This document shows positions 1-11,800 of a stretch of DNA of 64,000 bases, piece by piece. The translations under genes and the position numbers were made by a program. The notes below the pieces were generated by a model, which saw only the letters and a list, made by a program, of their open reading frames with translations, made no database searches and was not told the DNA's origin. The stretch's first letter is position 1. Every line of letters starts with the position of its first letter. This DNA comes from Anaerolinea sp. (lineage in GTDB: Bacteria > Chloroflexota > Anaerolineae > Anaerolineales > Anaerolineaceae). The DNA lies in the NCBI GenBank assembly GCA_029975055.1, contig JARKPU010000074.1, forward strand, positions 62,001 through 126,000, written 5' to 3'.

Positions 1-980
1 AAGCTCATCAACTCGGCGGCTTCGGTCAGGCGCAAGAGGTGGTCGGAATCAACCGAAAGCTCGGATGCCAGCCTGTAGATATCCATTGCCTTTTGCGGCT
101 GGGTGGTGAGGTGTTCGAGCATCCCGGCCAGGTCGTTGATGGAAATCTCCGGCAGCGCGCGCGTCATGCCAGGCTCGCCGGGGGCGCTCCCCAGCTCGAT
201 TGCCTCCGGCTGGGTTTGACCGGCGAGGATGGCATAAGCCTGGTCCACCAGCGCCTGGAACTCGGGCGATTTGTGCTTGCGCGGGTGCGGAAGGGGCACC
301 TCGAAATCGGCCACCACCCGCCCCGGGTTTTTATCCATCACCACAATGCGGTCGGCCATAAAGACCGCCTCTTCGATGTTGTGGCTCACCATCAAGATGG
401 CCCGCGTGGGGATGCTCCCTCCCAGCCACAGCTCGAGCAGCTCGCCGCGCAGCGCCTCGGCCGAAAGCACGTCCAGCGCCGAGAAGGGTTCATCCAGGCA
501 GAGCAGCTCCGGTTCAACCGCCATGGCGCGCGCAAAGCCTACCTTCTGGCGCATCCCGCCCGAAAGCTCGCGCGGGTAGGCCGTCTCGAAGCCGTCCAGG
601 CCCACCCGGTCGAGCAGGTCGAGGGCGTGGGCGGTGCGCAGCGCAGCCGCCACGCCGCGCGCTTTGAGCGCCAGCTCCACGTTCTCCTGCACATTCAACC
701 AGGGGAAAAGCGCAAACGTCTGGAAGACGATGGAAGCGTGCGGGTTGACCCCCGCCAACGGCTCGCCCCGGTAGAGCACGCGCCCTTCCGAGGGCTTTTG
801 CAGCCCGGCGATGATGCGCAGCAAGGTGCTCTTGCCGCATCCCGAAGGGCCAAGCAAAGCCACAAATTCGCCCTCGGAGAGCGTCAGATTCACGCTTTGC
901 ACCGCCGTGAAGCGCTTTTCACCGCTCCCGTACTTCTGGGAAATGTTTTTTACTTCTAGCAAGACGTTATTCGTTTTCAT
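1..980 (-). CDS. NitT/TauT-type ABC transporter ATP-binding protein (3' end cut by window edge)
   Basis: ATPase subunit of an importer; it hydrolyses ATP at the inner face of the membrane to drive the double permease encoded just upstream. The reading frame runs off the window at position 1, so the C-terminus is missing. Visible motifs are Walker A GPSGCGKST (about residues 44-52), Q-loop Gln87, signature LSGGM (139-143), Walker B LLCLDEP (159-165) and a downstream VSHN H-loop. After about residue 230 there is an extra helical region resembling the AAA-associated C-terminal domain found in some nitrate/sulfonate-family ATPases. The ATG at 980 follows a GGAG that overlaps the permease stop, so the two genes are translationally coupled. 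Substrate cannot be told from sequence; no solute-binding protein is in view. Confidence 0.9.
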   Translation of the reverse strand, partial: MKTNNVLLEVKNISQKYGSGEKRFTAVQSVNLTLSEGEFVALLGPSGCGKSTLLRIIAGLQKPSEGRVLYRGEPLAGVNPHASIVFQTFALFPWLNVQENVELALKARGVAAALRTAHALDLLDRVGLDGFETAYPRELSGGMRQKVGFARAMAVEPELLCLDEPFSALDVLSAEALRGELLELWLGGSIPTRAILMVSHNIEEAVFMADRIVVMDKNPGRVVADFEVPLPHPRKHKSPEFQALVDQAYAILAGQTQPEAIELGSAPGEPGMTRALPEISINDLAGMLEHLTTQPQKAMDIYRLASELSVDSDHLLRLTEAAELMS

Positions 981-983
981 GCG

Positions 984-2711
<1,728 letters not shown>

Positions 2712-2756
2712 TTCAGCCTCCTTTCGGGCCGCTCAACGGTAGGGTTAAAATGAAAC

Positions 2757-2836
2757 GGCGCACAGTCCACCTCCTTCGCAGGAGAAAAAGTAACCCTCGC
2801 GCCGGCATCTGGCCGCGAGGGTGGACTTGCTGCGCC
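2757..2836 (-). promoter_or_regulatory. Structured 5' leader (multi-stem junction), possible riboswitch or attenuator
   Basis: On the minus strand an 80-nt element closes with GGCGCA (2836-2831) against TGCGCC (2762-2757). Inside, GTCCACC pairs with GGTGGAC, enclosing two hairpins: CCCTCGC...GCGAGGG and CTCCT-GCGA-AGGAG, separated by an unpaired run TTACTTTTT. That is a nested multi-branch junction, more elaborate than a terminator, and it sits 45 nt before the permease start. I do not recognise it as any of the common riboswitch classes. The rest of this 354-nt gap (2837-3065) holds no gene I can support; it should contain the operon promoter and the end of the DH gene transcript is on its far side. 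Confidence 0.5.
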
Positions 2837-3065
2837 GTTAAAAAGGCTTCAGGCGAGAATGCACCCCGGCGGACCGCCGGCAGGATGGATTGTTAACCCC
2901 GGGCACAGATGACTACGGTCCGGTACGATCTCAGAAGCACTATCAGAAGACGTGTCCATAACTCCTCTTAACAAACTATGCCGATGATACGCTTAACACA
3001 GTGGTGCGTCAAGGGGACGTTTGCATTTTTGAAATGCGCGGTTATCCGGCTGCGGATTGTTCGCC

Positions 3066-4379
3066 CTATTCCGCCTCGATGATCCGCAGCGCCGCGCCTT
3101 TCACCTCATAGATGCGCACGGCATCGGCCCATAGGCTGGCATCGGCCGTCAGAATCACCTCTCCAGCCGGGCGCTCCACGCCGGTGATGCGCGCTTCGAT
3201 CTTCATCTGCCGGTGAGACGGCAGGATCTGCCCGCGGTACTTCCAGGCCAGCGGGTGCCCCAGAACAGGGGCAAAGCAGGGCGAGCGGAAGCCTTCACCC
3301 AGCCCGCTGTGGAGCGCATAAACCTGCAGCGCCTCCAGGATGGCTTCCACCCCCAGCGAACCGGGCATGACCGGGTCCTGGTAAAAATGACAGGCGTAGA
3401 ACCAGGCCTGCGGGTCATTCGCGCGCACGCCTGCAATGTAACCGGAAGCCGGGGCGATGAACACGCGGTCGAGGAAGTGCATGCGCCCGCCCGCCAGGCG
3501 ATAAAACGGCTTGCCCGCAGGAGCATCGAAGTACCCGCCTGGCGCGGTCAGGTCGGCCCACTCACCCGCCAGGCCAATGGCCTCTTCCACGGCCGGGCGG
3601 GTTACCTTACCAGCATCCAGCCCCACCTGGTTGGCCATGCCCTCGGGCGGGAAAAAGCCAAAGATCGATTCCCCCTCGAAAACCGGCTCGCCCATGCAGG
3701 AAAGGCGGAAACTGAACTTCTGGATGATGGTGCTGCCGCTGGTCACCGTGGAAAGCAGCCTCGCAGCGCAGGTAATCGTCTTCCCGCGCACATCCACAAC
3801 CCTCAGCATGCGCGCATGGCCGTCGAGGTTGCGGAAGTAGTAATCCACCTCCGGGAAGAGCAGCATCGTCCCCAGGTAGGCGCTCAAAAAACCGCACGGC
3901 TGGAGCGCCAGCTCCATCCACAGCGAATAGGGCAGCCCGGCGGTGTTCTGCCCGGCGAAGAACCACGCATCGGCAGGGACATCATACTCGGTGACGATTC
4001 CCGCCGGGCGCTCGAAGCCTCCCCGCAGGCCGTCGATCTCCACCACCCTGCTCATCAAGAGCAGGTCTCCGTTGGGGATGCGCGGGTGACGCCTTCCTTC
4101 GAAGCGCGCGAACTCGGCGCCAAAGCAGCGGGAGATCGAGCCGGAGGCGAACTCGGCCAGATCTTGCGCGGTGAACACCGGCAGGCGGCCCGGCGCAGGG
4201 GCGGGCGGCAGGGCCGGGGCACCTTGCGCAGCGATTTGCTCTTCGATCAACCGCCCCATCTGCTCCAGCGTGGCCCGCCGCAGCTGCAGGAACCGGCCGT
4301 GCAGGGGGTGCGCCCGGGCCGCCGACTCATGGCGGATGCGCTGCAGGCGCTCGGCGACGGATTTCGGGGTGTGGGTCAT
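3066..4379 (-). CDS. PfaC-type double hot-dog beta-hydroxyacyl-ACP dehydratase
   Basis: Probable dehydratase of the lipid synthase encoded upstream; removes water from 3-hydroxyacyl-ACP. The 437 residues hold two FabA-like hot-dog folds after a helical N-terminus. The second has the FabA active-site segment ACHFYQDPVMPGSLGVEA with catalytic His331 (Glu replaces the FabA Asp, as I recall for PfaC enzymes). The first has the corresponding segment AWFFAGQNTAGLPYSLWMEL, where the His is replaced by Gln, so it is probably structural. In classical PfaC proteins such a DH is part of a roughly 2000-residue KS-CLF-DH-DH protein; here it stands alone. ATG at 4379 follows AAAGG. It is the last gene of the four-gene minus-strand cluster, 150 nt after the preceding stop. 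Confidence 0.85.
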   Translation of the reverse strand: MTHTPKSVAERLQRIRHESAARAHPLHGRFLQLRRATLEQMGRLIEEQIAAQGAPALPPAPAPGRLPVFTAQDLAEFASGSISRCFGAEFARFEGRRHPRIPNGDLLLMSRVVEIDGLRGGFERPAGIVTEYDVPADAWFFAGQNTAGLPYSLWMELALQPCGFLSAYLGTMLLFPEVDYYFRNLDGHARMLRVVDVRGKTITCAARLLSTVTSGSTIIQKFSFRLSCMGEPVFEGESIFGFFPPEGMANQVGLDAGKVTRPAVEEAIGLAGEWADLTAPGGYFDAPAGKPFYRLAGGRMHFLDRVFIAPASGYIAGVRANDPQAWFYACHFYQDPVMPGSLGVEAILEALQVYALHSGLGEGFRSPCFAPVLGHPLAWKYRGQILPSHRQMKIEARITGVERPAGEVILTADASLWADAVRIYEVKGAALRIIEAE

Positions 4380-4529
4380 CGGGCAGGCCTTTCTGACGGA
4401 AAAAGTTGCTTAAACCATAACAGGTCAGGTGAGTTTCGCGAAAAACAGATCTGCGCGAGAGGCGCAGCCCCCCTGCCCGCACCTGTTTTTCGGGCTTCTT
4501 GGGGGGAATGGGTGAGCAGCTACCATTAT

Positions 4530-7046
4530 CTAATAAATTCCACCACCCGACGGGTAAAGCGGGGTCAGGTCCAGCGGAACGCGGTGGCTGACCAGCCGGG
4601 CCAGCATGCGCAGCAGCGTGGTGTGGTCATCGGCGCCGCGGCGGTTGGCCGCCACAGCCGCATGCGGGCTGCCTTTGAGCGTCTCCTCGATCCACTTCGA
4701 GCAGTTGGCGTTGGCCCCCAGCTCGATGAACACGCGCGCCCCATCGGCATACACCTGGCGCACCAGGGCGGGGAAATCCAGGCACGAGCAAAGCATGGCC
4801 GAGATGCTCTCGGCAATCGCGCAGCTTTCGAGCGCCAGCGGACGGCATCCGGCGGCGCTGTAAAGGGCAATTTCGGGCCGGGCAGCCACCGGCCAGGTGT
4901 GAAGCGTCGTCATGCCCTCGTATTCACCGCGAATCGCTTCACAATGGAGGGCGAAATCGAACGGGGCCTTCAGCGAGGTGCACTTCAACGCCTCGATCAC
5001 CCGCCGGCAGCCCAGTGGGTCGCCGCCGATGACCACCTGGCGCGGGGTGTTGACGTGCGTCAGGTACACGTGCGGTTCGGAGGCCAATGCACCGGCCACC
5101 TGCTCGGGCGGCGCCATGAGGAAATAATTGGCCCAGATTGCGCCCTGCGAAGCCCCGCCCTGCAAGCCCCAATGTTCGCGCACGGCCAGCTGGGGCCCCG
5201 CCAGGCGCGATTGGAAGAGCGGCGAAGCCCGCAAACGCTCGCGCGAGGCATCGGCCTCGGCCCACACCCCGGTGCCAAAGAGCATGGCGATCTCTCCCAG
5301 GCTGTAGCCAAACGCCGCAGCAGGCTGGATTTTGAAGATGTCGCGCACGATGATCGTATAAAGGACGGCGATCAGCGAGCCGGTGGTGATCATCGCCACC
5401 GGGTCCGCGCCGAGCTGCGCCTCCAGCCCGGCCAGCTGCGCGGGGTCGAGCGCCTCGAGGCTGCGCGGGTAGAGCCGCCGCGACTGGATGGTGGCGCTCA
5501 GGTCGGCCGTCACCCTGGATGCACGCTCGTACAGCCCGGGGAAGAGCAGGAACAGGTCGCGCCCCAGGCCGAGATAAGAGTTGAACGCGCCGGGGTAAAC
5601 GAACGCCACCCCGCCCCGGCGGCCCACCGGCTGCGGCGTGAAATAGCTGCCCGCGGGGGTCTGCCAGGGGCGGTTCTGCGCCGCGGCAAGCGGCACATCG
5701 CGCAGGGCAAAATCCACCTCGCGACGGGCTTCATCCAGCCCTGCCGCCACCAGCGCAAGCGCGAACCCTGCCTCATCTCCGGCCAGTTGAAAGCGCTCAA
5801 AGTGTTCGCGGGCCAGTTCCGGCAGCCCCCCTGCCCCCCGGTCCAAGCGCTCCTGCAAAGCAGCCAGCGAATCGGCCAGCCTTTCGGGGCTGCTCGCCGC
5901 CAGGGGGATGAGCACGCCCGGCCGCGCTGCCAGGAAAACGCCGGCCGGCTCAGGCTCGCCCGGCGCCTCGCCGAGCAAGACGTGCGCACAGCGCGCATCC
6001 CTGCCCGGCAGGTTGACGGCGGCGATGCGCTGCGTCTGGCCGCTTTCCAGGAACCAGGTGCGCGCTGCCGTTTCCACGTAGAAGGGCGTCCCGGCCCACA
6101 GGTCGGGCTTCTTGGGCCCGCTCCACTGCCCGGCAGAGGGGATCACCCGCCTCCGCAGGCACAAAGCGGCCCGCGCCAGCGCCAGCACCCCCGCTGCGGT
6201 GAAGGTATAACCCGCATCCGCCTGGGCGCTGCCCAGCGCGCAGCTGAGGCCGCCGCCACCCGCGCGGTAAGCCCGCGCCAGCCCGCCGATCTCGGCCGAA
6301 TCCAGCGGGGTGAACCCGCCGGCGAAGGCTTCCAGGTAGCCCACGTCGCCTGGCGCGCAGCCTGCCTGCGCGAAGGCCGAAAGGCAGCTTTCCAGCACCG
6401 TCTCGCTCGAGAGCAGACCCGGCGCGGTGCTCTTGCGCAGCCCGGGCAGGTCTTTCCCGCCCCACCCGGCGGCCAGCACCAGCGCATAGGCCTTGGTGCC
6501 CGGCCTGGCGCGCACCAGCACTACCGCCCCCGCCCCGTCGCCGGGCATCCATCCGTCCACCGAGCGCTCGAAGCCAAAAGCCGGGCCGCCCTGGTGCAGC
6601 CTTTCGGGCAGGCCGGAGAAGCTCCGGGCCAGGCTCGCGGCTGCGATGAGAACGGCCTCCGCCTCCCCCGCGGCGAGCAGGCGGCTCGCTTCCTCCAGCC
6701 CGGCTGCCAGCGGGTTGCCGTGCGCCGAAAGGTCCACCAGCGGGCCGCCCAGCTGCGCGGCGAGCGCGCTCAGAGCGGGGTCTTCGGCGGGCGGTTCCCC
6801 CGCGATGGATGCCGCCAACCGGCTGCCGAGCGCCGCCAGGAGCGCCACGCGCGCCCCCTCAGGCAGGCGCGCATCGGCCAGCGCGCTGCGGCAGACCTGC
6901 CGCAGCAGCTCATCCTCTTGCGGGGGCGGGCCCGGCCGCCTGGGCCTTTCCGCGCCGCGGTACAGCCCGCCCTCGAACCCCGCCAGCCCTTCGATTCCGG
7001 GCAGCCAGGCATCCATCCCGGCAATGGCCAGTTTGTCTGCGCTCAT
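4530..7046 (-). CDS. PfaB-like protein: decayed ketosynthase fold plus acyltransferase
   Basis: Acyltransferase subunit of the Pfa/Hgl-like lipid synthase. Residues about 1-340 follow the ketosynthase fold but all three catalytic residues are gone: the Cys loop reads VDLSAHGNPLAAGLEEA, the first His loop (normally EAHGTGT) reads EAFAGGF, and the second (normally NIGH) reads AQADAGYTFTAAG. The second half, from about residue 480, is a malonyl/acyl transferase with nucleophile Ser582 in GYSLGE, the variant typical of PfaB. The length of 838 residues fits PfaB. PfaB is known to influence final product in PUFA synthases; the KS-like half may act like a chain-length-factor scaffold (inference). 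It starts 26 nt after the KR-DH gene; no clear Shine-Dalgarno is visible. Confidence 0.85.
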   Translation of the reverse strand: MSADKLAIAGMDAWLPGIEGLAGFEGGLYRGAERPRRPGPPPQEDELLRQVCRSALADARLPEGARVALLAALGSRLAASIAGEPPAEDPALSALAAQLGGPLVDLSAHGNPLAAGLEEASRLLAAGEAEAVLIAAASLARSFSGLPERLHQGGPAFGFERSVDGWMPGDGAGAVVLVRARPGTKAYALVLAAGWGGKDLPGLRKSTAPGLLSSETVLESCLSAFAQAGCAPGDVGYLEAFAGGFTPLDSAEIGGLARAYRAGGGGLSCALGSAQADAGYTFTAAGVLALARAALCLRRRVIPSAGQWSGPKKPDLWAGTPFYVETAARTWFLESGQTQRIAAVNLPGRDARCAHVLLGEAPGEPEPAGVFLAARPGVLIPLAASSPERLADSLAALQERLDRGAGGLPELAREHFERFQLAGDEAGFALALVAAGLDEARREVDFALRDVPLAAAQNRPWQTPAGSYFTPQPVGRRGGVAFVYPGAFNSYLGLGRDLFLLFPGLYERASRVTADLSATIQSRRLYPRSLEALDPAQLAGLEAQLGADPVAMITTGSLIAVLYTIIVRDIFKIQPAAAFGYSLGEIAMLFGTGVWAEADASRERLRASPLFQSRLAGPQLAVREHWGLQGGASQGAIWANYFLMAPPEQVAGALASEPHVYLTHVNTPRQVVIGGDPLGCRRVIEALKCTSLKAPFDFALHCEAIRGEYEGMTTLHTWPVAARPEIALYSAAGCRPLALESCAIAESISAMLCSCLDFPALVRQVYADGARVFIELGANANCSKWIEETLKGSPHAAVAANRRGADDHTTLLRMLARLVSHRVPLDLTPLYPSGGGIY

Positions 7047-7072
7047 GGGAATGCGTTATACCGGCAAACGGG

Positions 7073-8824
7073 TCAACCTGCCGCCGCCGACCGCGCGCCG
7101 ATCTTCTCATTCAGGCGCGGGCTGATCGTCCCCTGCAGGCCGGTGATGCGCACGTAGCTCTGCCCGGAAAGGTCCTGCACGGCCAGGTTGCCAACCACCG
7201 CCGTCTCAGACTGCGCCGTGATCTCAAGCTGGACGAGGATCGGCTCGCCGAAGGGAATGGCCCTGTACTGCTCGAGGCGCTCCATCGAAGACGGCAGGCA
7301 GGGAGCTTTATAGTAGGTTTGCGCCCAGATCAGCAGGCTCTGCACAATGGCATCATAGATGAAAGGGTTGCCGGTCTGTACGGGGAACTGTCCCTGCAGC
7401 CGCTCATCCAGCCTGGGGAGCACGCAGCGCATCACCAGCTTACCGCGGCTGACGTGCAGCACGCGTTCCACCCCCTGAAAGGCCGGCCCGTGGAAGAGCA
7501 CGCCGCTGCGATACAGCTCGCTGCCTGAGATGGGCACTGCTTCCGGCTCGACGGGCAGGTCGAACTTGAGGCCGGGCGGCTGCGCCGGAGGTTCCTTCAC
7601 CAGCGTCACCCGCAGGCTGTAATGGTACAGCGGGCGGCCGCGCCTGCCCTCGCTCCAGATCAACGCATCGAAGGTAATGTCGCCGGAAGGCGTTTTGGCG
7701 GTTTCCTTGAGGTCGAGGATGTAGTCATCGGCCAGGTTTTCATCGAAGACGATGCCCTTCAGCACCTTGTAATCTTCGATCGAGAAGAACGTGTGCGCCG
7801 GGTAGAGCTGCTCGCAGGCGCTCGCCACCCAGGTGGCCGCGCACGTGGCCGGCAAGACGGCATGCCGGCCGATGCGGTGATCGTTGAGGAAGGGGTTGGC
7901 GTCCAGGCTCAGCCGCCGGCGGATCCGGTATTTCCGCAGCGCATCGCCGCCCTCCTCGGGCGGGCGGACGGGGAAATTGCCCACCACCACCTGCGCCGCT
8001 TCCTCGCCCGAGGGCATCAGCTCGTTCACCAGCAGGTCGGCCCCCGCCTCGGCGGGGATGATCTGCACGTTGCGCTCTTCGAAGGCCTTCTTGAGCTCCG
8101 GCGTCACCATGCCCGAATCCCACGGCCCCCAGTCGATGGAGACGACATGGCAGGAAGGGTATTTGCGCTTGATGTAATGAGCGGTCTTATTGAGGATTTC
8201 ATTTGCCATGGCGTAATCGGCCTGGCCCGCGTTGCCGTAGAAACCGACGATCGACGAGAAGAGCACGAGAAAATCGAGCTGGCTGACCGGCACGCAGGCA
8301 AGCATGTTCTCCAGGCCGTTCACCTTGGCCGAGAAGACGGCCTCGAAATCGCTCAGCGATTTCTTCTCGATCAGCTTATCGGCCAGGCTGCCTGCGCCGT
8401 GGATGATGCCGCTCACCGGCCCCAGGCGGTGCACCGGCTCGGCCAGTTTTGCCTGGAGCTCAGCACGGTTGGCAATATCCACCGCAATGTACTCGGCCTG
8501 CCCGCCGGCCTGGCGCACCGCCGCCAGGGTGGCTTCAATTTCGCGCCGCGCCTGGATGCCCTTGTAGATGTGCTGGACCTTCGGCGGGGTGGGTTTTTCG
8601 CCCCGCGCCATGAGGTCTTCCATGATGCAGCGCTTCAAGGATGCCTCATCGCGGCAATCCTTGGCAGCCTCCGGCTCGTCATCTTCGAGCGGTGAACGCC
8701 CCAGCAGCAGGTAGCTGCCCCCGGCGCGCTCCGCCAGCCTGACGACGCAGCGGGCGGTGATGCCCCGCGCCCCGCCGCTGACCAGGATGACCGAAGTGGG
8801 TTTGACCAGCGCCTGGTGCGTCAT
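7073..8824 (-). CDS. Ketoreductase (catalytic half)-dehydratase protein of lipid synthase
   Basis: Corresponds to the C-terminal part of PfaA. The first 290 residues are an SDR-type KR catalytic subdomain: nucleotide motif SGGARGIT near 16-23, Lys167, Ser190/191 in LFSSIVGF, Tyr204 in ADYAMAN and Asn208. Residues 305-570 are a hot-dog dehydratase-like domain with LNDHRIGRHAVLP (His316) and a second segment GVLFHGPAFQG. The matching KR structural subdomain lies at the end of the preceding gene, so the ketoreductase must be rebuilt from two chains. The ATG at 8824 overlaps the previous TGA by one base (TGATG) and is served by GGAGGGG 7 nt upstream; a TTG one codon earlier is the less likely start. 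The frame differs from the upstream gene. Confidence 0.88.
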   Translation of the reverse strand: MTHQALVKPTSVILVSGGARGITARCVVRLAERAGGSYLLLGRSPLEDDEPEAAKDCRDEASLKRCIMEDLMARGEKPTPPKVQHIYKGIQARREIEATLAAVRQAGGQAEYIAVDIANRAELQAKLAEPVHRLGPVSGIIHGAGSLADKLIEKKSLSDFEAVFSAKVNGLENMLACVPVSQLDFLVLFSSIVGFYGNAGQADYAMANEILNKTAHYIKRKYPSCHVVSIDWGPWDSGMVTPELKKAFEERNVQIIPAEAGADLLVNELMPSGEEAAQVVVGNFPVRPPEEGGDALRKYRIRRRLSLDANPFLNDHRIGRHAVLPATCAATWVASACEQLYPAHTFFSIEDYKVLKGIVFDENLADDYILDLKETAKTPSGDITFDALIWSEGRRGRPLYHYSLRVTLVKEPPAQPPGLKFDLPVEPEAVPISGSELYRSGVLFHGPAFQGVERVLHVSRGKLVMRCVLPRLDERLQGQFPVQTGNPFIYDAIVQSLLIWAQTYYKAPCLPSSMERLEQYRAIPFGEPILVQLEITAQSETAVVGNLAVQDLSGQSYVRITGLQGTISPRLNEKIGARSAAAG

Positions 8825-11800
8825 CAATTCACCCCTCCGGCCAGAACCTGCTCCACCACCAGCGTGGCGCGGCCGTTCGGGCTGTAACCCACCTCGGTGA
8901 CCAGGCGGCTTGGGTCGAATAACTCGGCGATGATATAGCGCGCGGCCTGTTCGGCCTCGATCTGCGGGCTCAGGTCAATAGCGCGGCAGAAAACGGATTC
9001 CCATTCCAGGTTGAGCGTTTTGGCAAGGCCGAACAATCCGCCCGCCACGGGGTCAAAATCCACCTGGCTGCCCAGGCCGAACTCGCCGTCCATCCGCACC
9101 ACCACCACAAAGGCCGCGTGCCCGCCAGCGGGGGCCTGCGTCAGCGGTTCTTTGAGATGCTTGGCAAGCAGGAAGACGTGCCGGACGATCTCTTTTTGCG
9201 CCTCCGAAAACAGACCGTCGCTTTGCCCGGCAGGCGGGTTGAGGTGGATGAACGCCCCCACCGGCCCGTGCTCGCGCGCGATGGCCGCCAGGGTCTGCCG
9301 GAGATGCTCCTCGCTCATATCGGCAAGCGCCACGCGCGCCACGCCCTCCGGCAGGTCTGCCCGGTTGGGCGCCAGCCCCTCCGGGAAGCCCAAGGCAACC
9401 ACCTTCCAGCCGCGCCCGGTCAACTTGCGCGCCAGGGCCGCCGCCGTGGGGGTGCCGTCATCGCTCAGCAGGCAGACCCGGCCCTCCGGCAGGTGATATT
9501 CCGAAAAATCGGGTTGAGGCAGCGGCTTGAGGCCCACCACCCCGCGCGGAATCCCGGCGTAGGATGCGCCGTTCCGGCCGTTCGCGTCTTCGTGCTCCGG
9601 CGCAGGTTCGGGGCGGGGCGCTTCTCGCGCCGCCAGGTAAGCCACCACGTCGCCCAGGGTGCGCACCTCGGCGAAGGCCTCGGGGTCGGCCTGCGGAAGC
9701 GCCGGGTACTGCGCCCGGAGCGCGCCCATGATCTCCACGCGCTTGATCGAATCGATGCCCAAATCGGCTTCCATGTCGGCGCCGAGTTCAAGCATCTCGA
9801 CCGGGTAACCGGTCTTTTCGCTCACCACTTCCAGGAGCGCACGCGTCAGCACCTCGACGCCATAACCGCCGGCGGCGGATTCGGGCGCGGCCTCCTGCGC
9901 GGGGGCGGGGACGGGTGCGTGAGCAGGCTGTTCGGGAGTTGCCGCCGCCTGGATGGGGGCAGCCCGGCGCGAGGTGATGTATTCCACCGTCTGGCCCAGC
10001 GTGCGCACCTCGGCGAAGGCTTCGGGGTCGGCCGGGGGCAGGCCGGGGAACCGCTCGCGCAGCGCGCCCATGATCTCGACGCGCTTGATCGAATCGATGC
10101 CCAAATCGGCTTCCATGTCGGCAGTGAGTTCGAGCATCTCGGCGGGGTAGCCGGTCTTCTCACTCACCACTTCCAGAAGCGCCTGGGTGAGCGCTGTGCT
10201 GTCCAGAGCGGCACCGGCGGCGGGCTGCGCAGCGGGCTTGAGCGCCGTTGCAGGCAGCGCAGGCTGCGGCGCGGCGGCTGCGTTGGTTGCCGCGCTGCGG
10301 CTGGTCATATACCGCACCGTCTGGCCCAGCGTGCGCACCTCGGCGAAGGCTTCGGGGTCGGCGGGCGGCAGGTTGGGGAATTGCTCGCGCAGCGCGCCCA
10401 TAATCTCCACCCGTTTGATCGAATCGATGCCCAAATCGGCCTCCATGTCTGAATCCAGTTCGAGCATCTCAACGGGGTAGCCGGTCTTCTCACTCACCAC
10501 CGCCAGGAGCGCCTGGGTGAGCGTTTCAGCATCGTAAACTGCAGCGGGGGCCTGCGCTGGAACAGGCGCCGGAGCAGGTTCCTCCGCCGCGGCGGCCTGA
10601 CGGTGGCCGTTGCCGTTCGAGGCAGCAGGCGCAGGCGCCGAGAGACCCGCCTTCGGGGCAGGCTGCGGCGGTGGGGCAGCTTGCTGGAACCCGATCTGGC
10701 CGCCCTGGAGCGCCCCGGCCTGCTGATGCGCCAGCGCCGCCAGCGAGCGGGCATACTCTTCCTGGCTCTGCAGGTACTCGGCGTGGATTCGCAGCGTCTC
10801 GGCCTGCAGGTCGTGGAAGCGCTGCATGCTGCGCTCGAGGCTCTCGAATACCGGGCCTATCTGCGCGAGCTTCTCTGCCGGAGCGCCGCTCAACAGAGCG
10901 ATCTGCTGCTCGGTGAGGCGCGCGAAGATTTTGCCATATTCTTCCTGGTTGCGCTGGTACTGCTCGTGCAGGCGCAGCACCTCGCCCTGGTGCCCGGCAA
11001 GCCGGGCCAGGCTCTCGCCCAGCGCCTGAGCCGCAGGCGCGGAGGCCGGGGGCGCGGCTTGCGCGGCCGGAAGGGCCTGCGCGGCAGGGGCGGGCGCCGG
11101 GGCAGCGGCGGGCCCGGCGGGCTGAGCCTGCGCGATGCGAAAACCATCGGCGAGGGCCTTCTCGAAACCCGCCTTCGTCTTCGGAGAGACATACAGCCCG
11201 CCGTTGAGCTTGACGGTCGCCAGGCTCTTCTTGCGCGCGGGCGGTTTGCGGGCCGGGGCCTGGTAGGGGTCCACGTCGCCCAGCGGCAGCCCGGCCACGC
11301 GCAATTGAACCGCCGCTTCGCGCAGCAGCCGGTCGCTGTCCTTCTTAGGGGTGGCGTTGAGCGCCACCGCCAGGTGCGGGCGGTCTTCGAGGATGCTCTT
11401 CACCAGGTTGGTCAGCACGTTCTTCGGCCCGAACTCGACGAAAATCCTCCCGCCGGCGGCATAAATGTTCTCGATTTCATCTTTGAAGAGCACGGGGTTG
11501 AGGATGTGCCCTTTGAGCGCCGCTCGGATCTCCTCCGGGTCGCTCGAATGAGCCTTGCCGGTGGTGTTGGAATACAGGCGCACCTTGGGCGCGTTGAACT
11601 TCACCTGATCAATGGCCTCGGCGAAGGGCTTCTGGGCGTGCCCCACCAGCGGCGTGTGGAACGCCGCCGAAACGGGCAGCTGCACCACCGAATATCCCAG
11701 GCCGGTCAGGTGCGCCTGCACCGCCGCGACGGCCGCCCTGGAACCCGCCAGCACCACCTGGGTGGGCGAGTTCCAGTTGGCCAGGGTGATTTCGGGGAAC

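Noticed and set aside
3213..7157. 1314-codon open frame on the plus strand
   Set aside because: Lies antisense to two genes with clear domains; product is a low-complexity Arg/Gly/Ala-rich sequence, a shadow of high GC codon usage.
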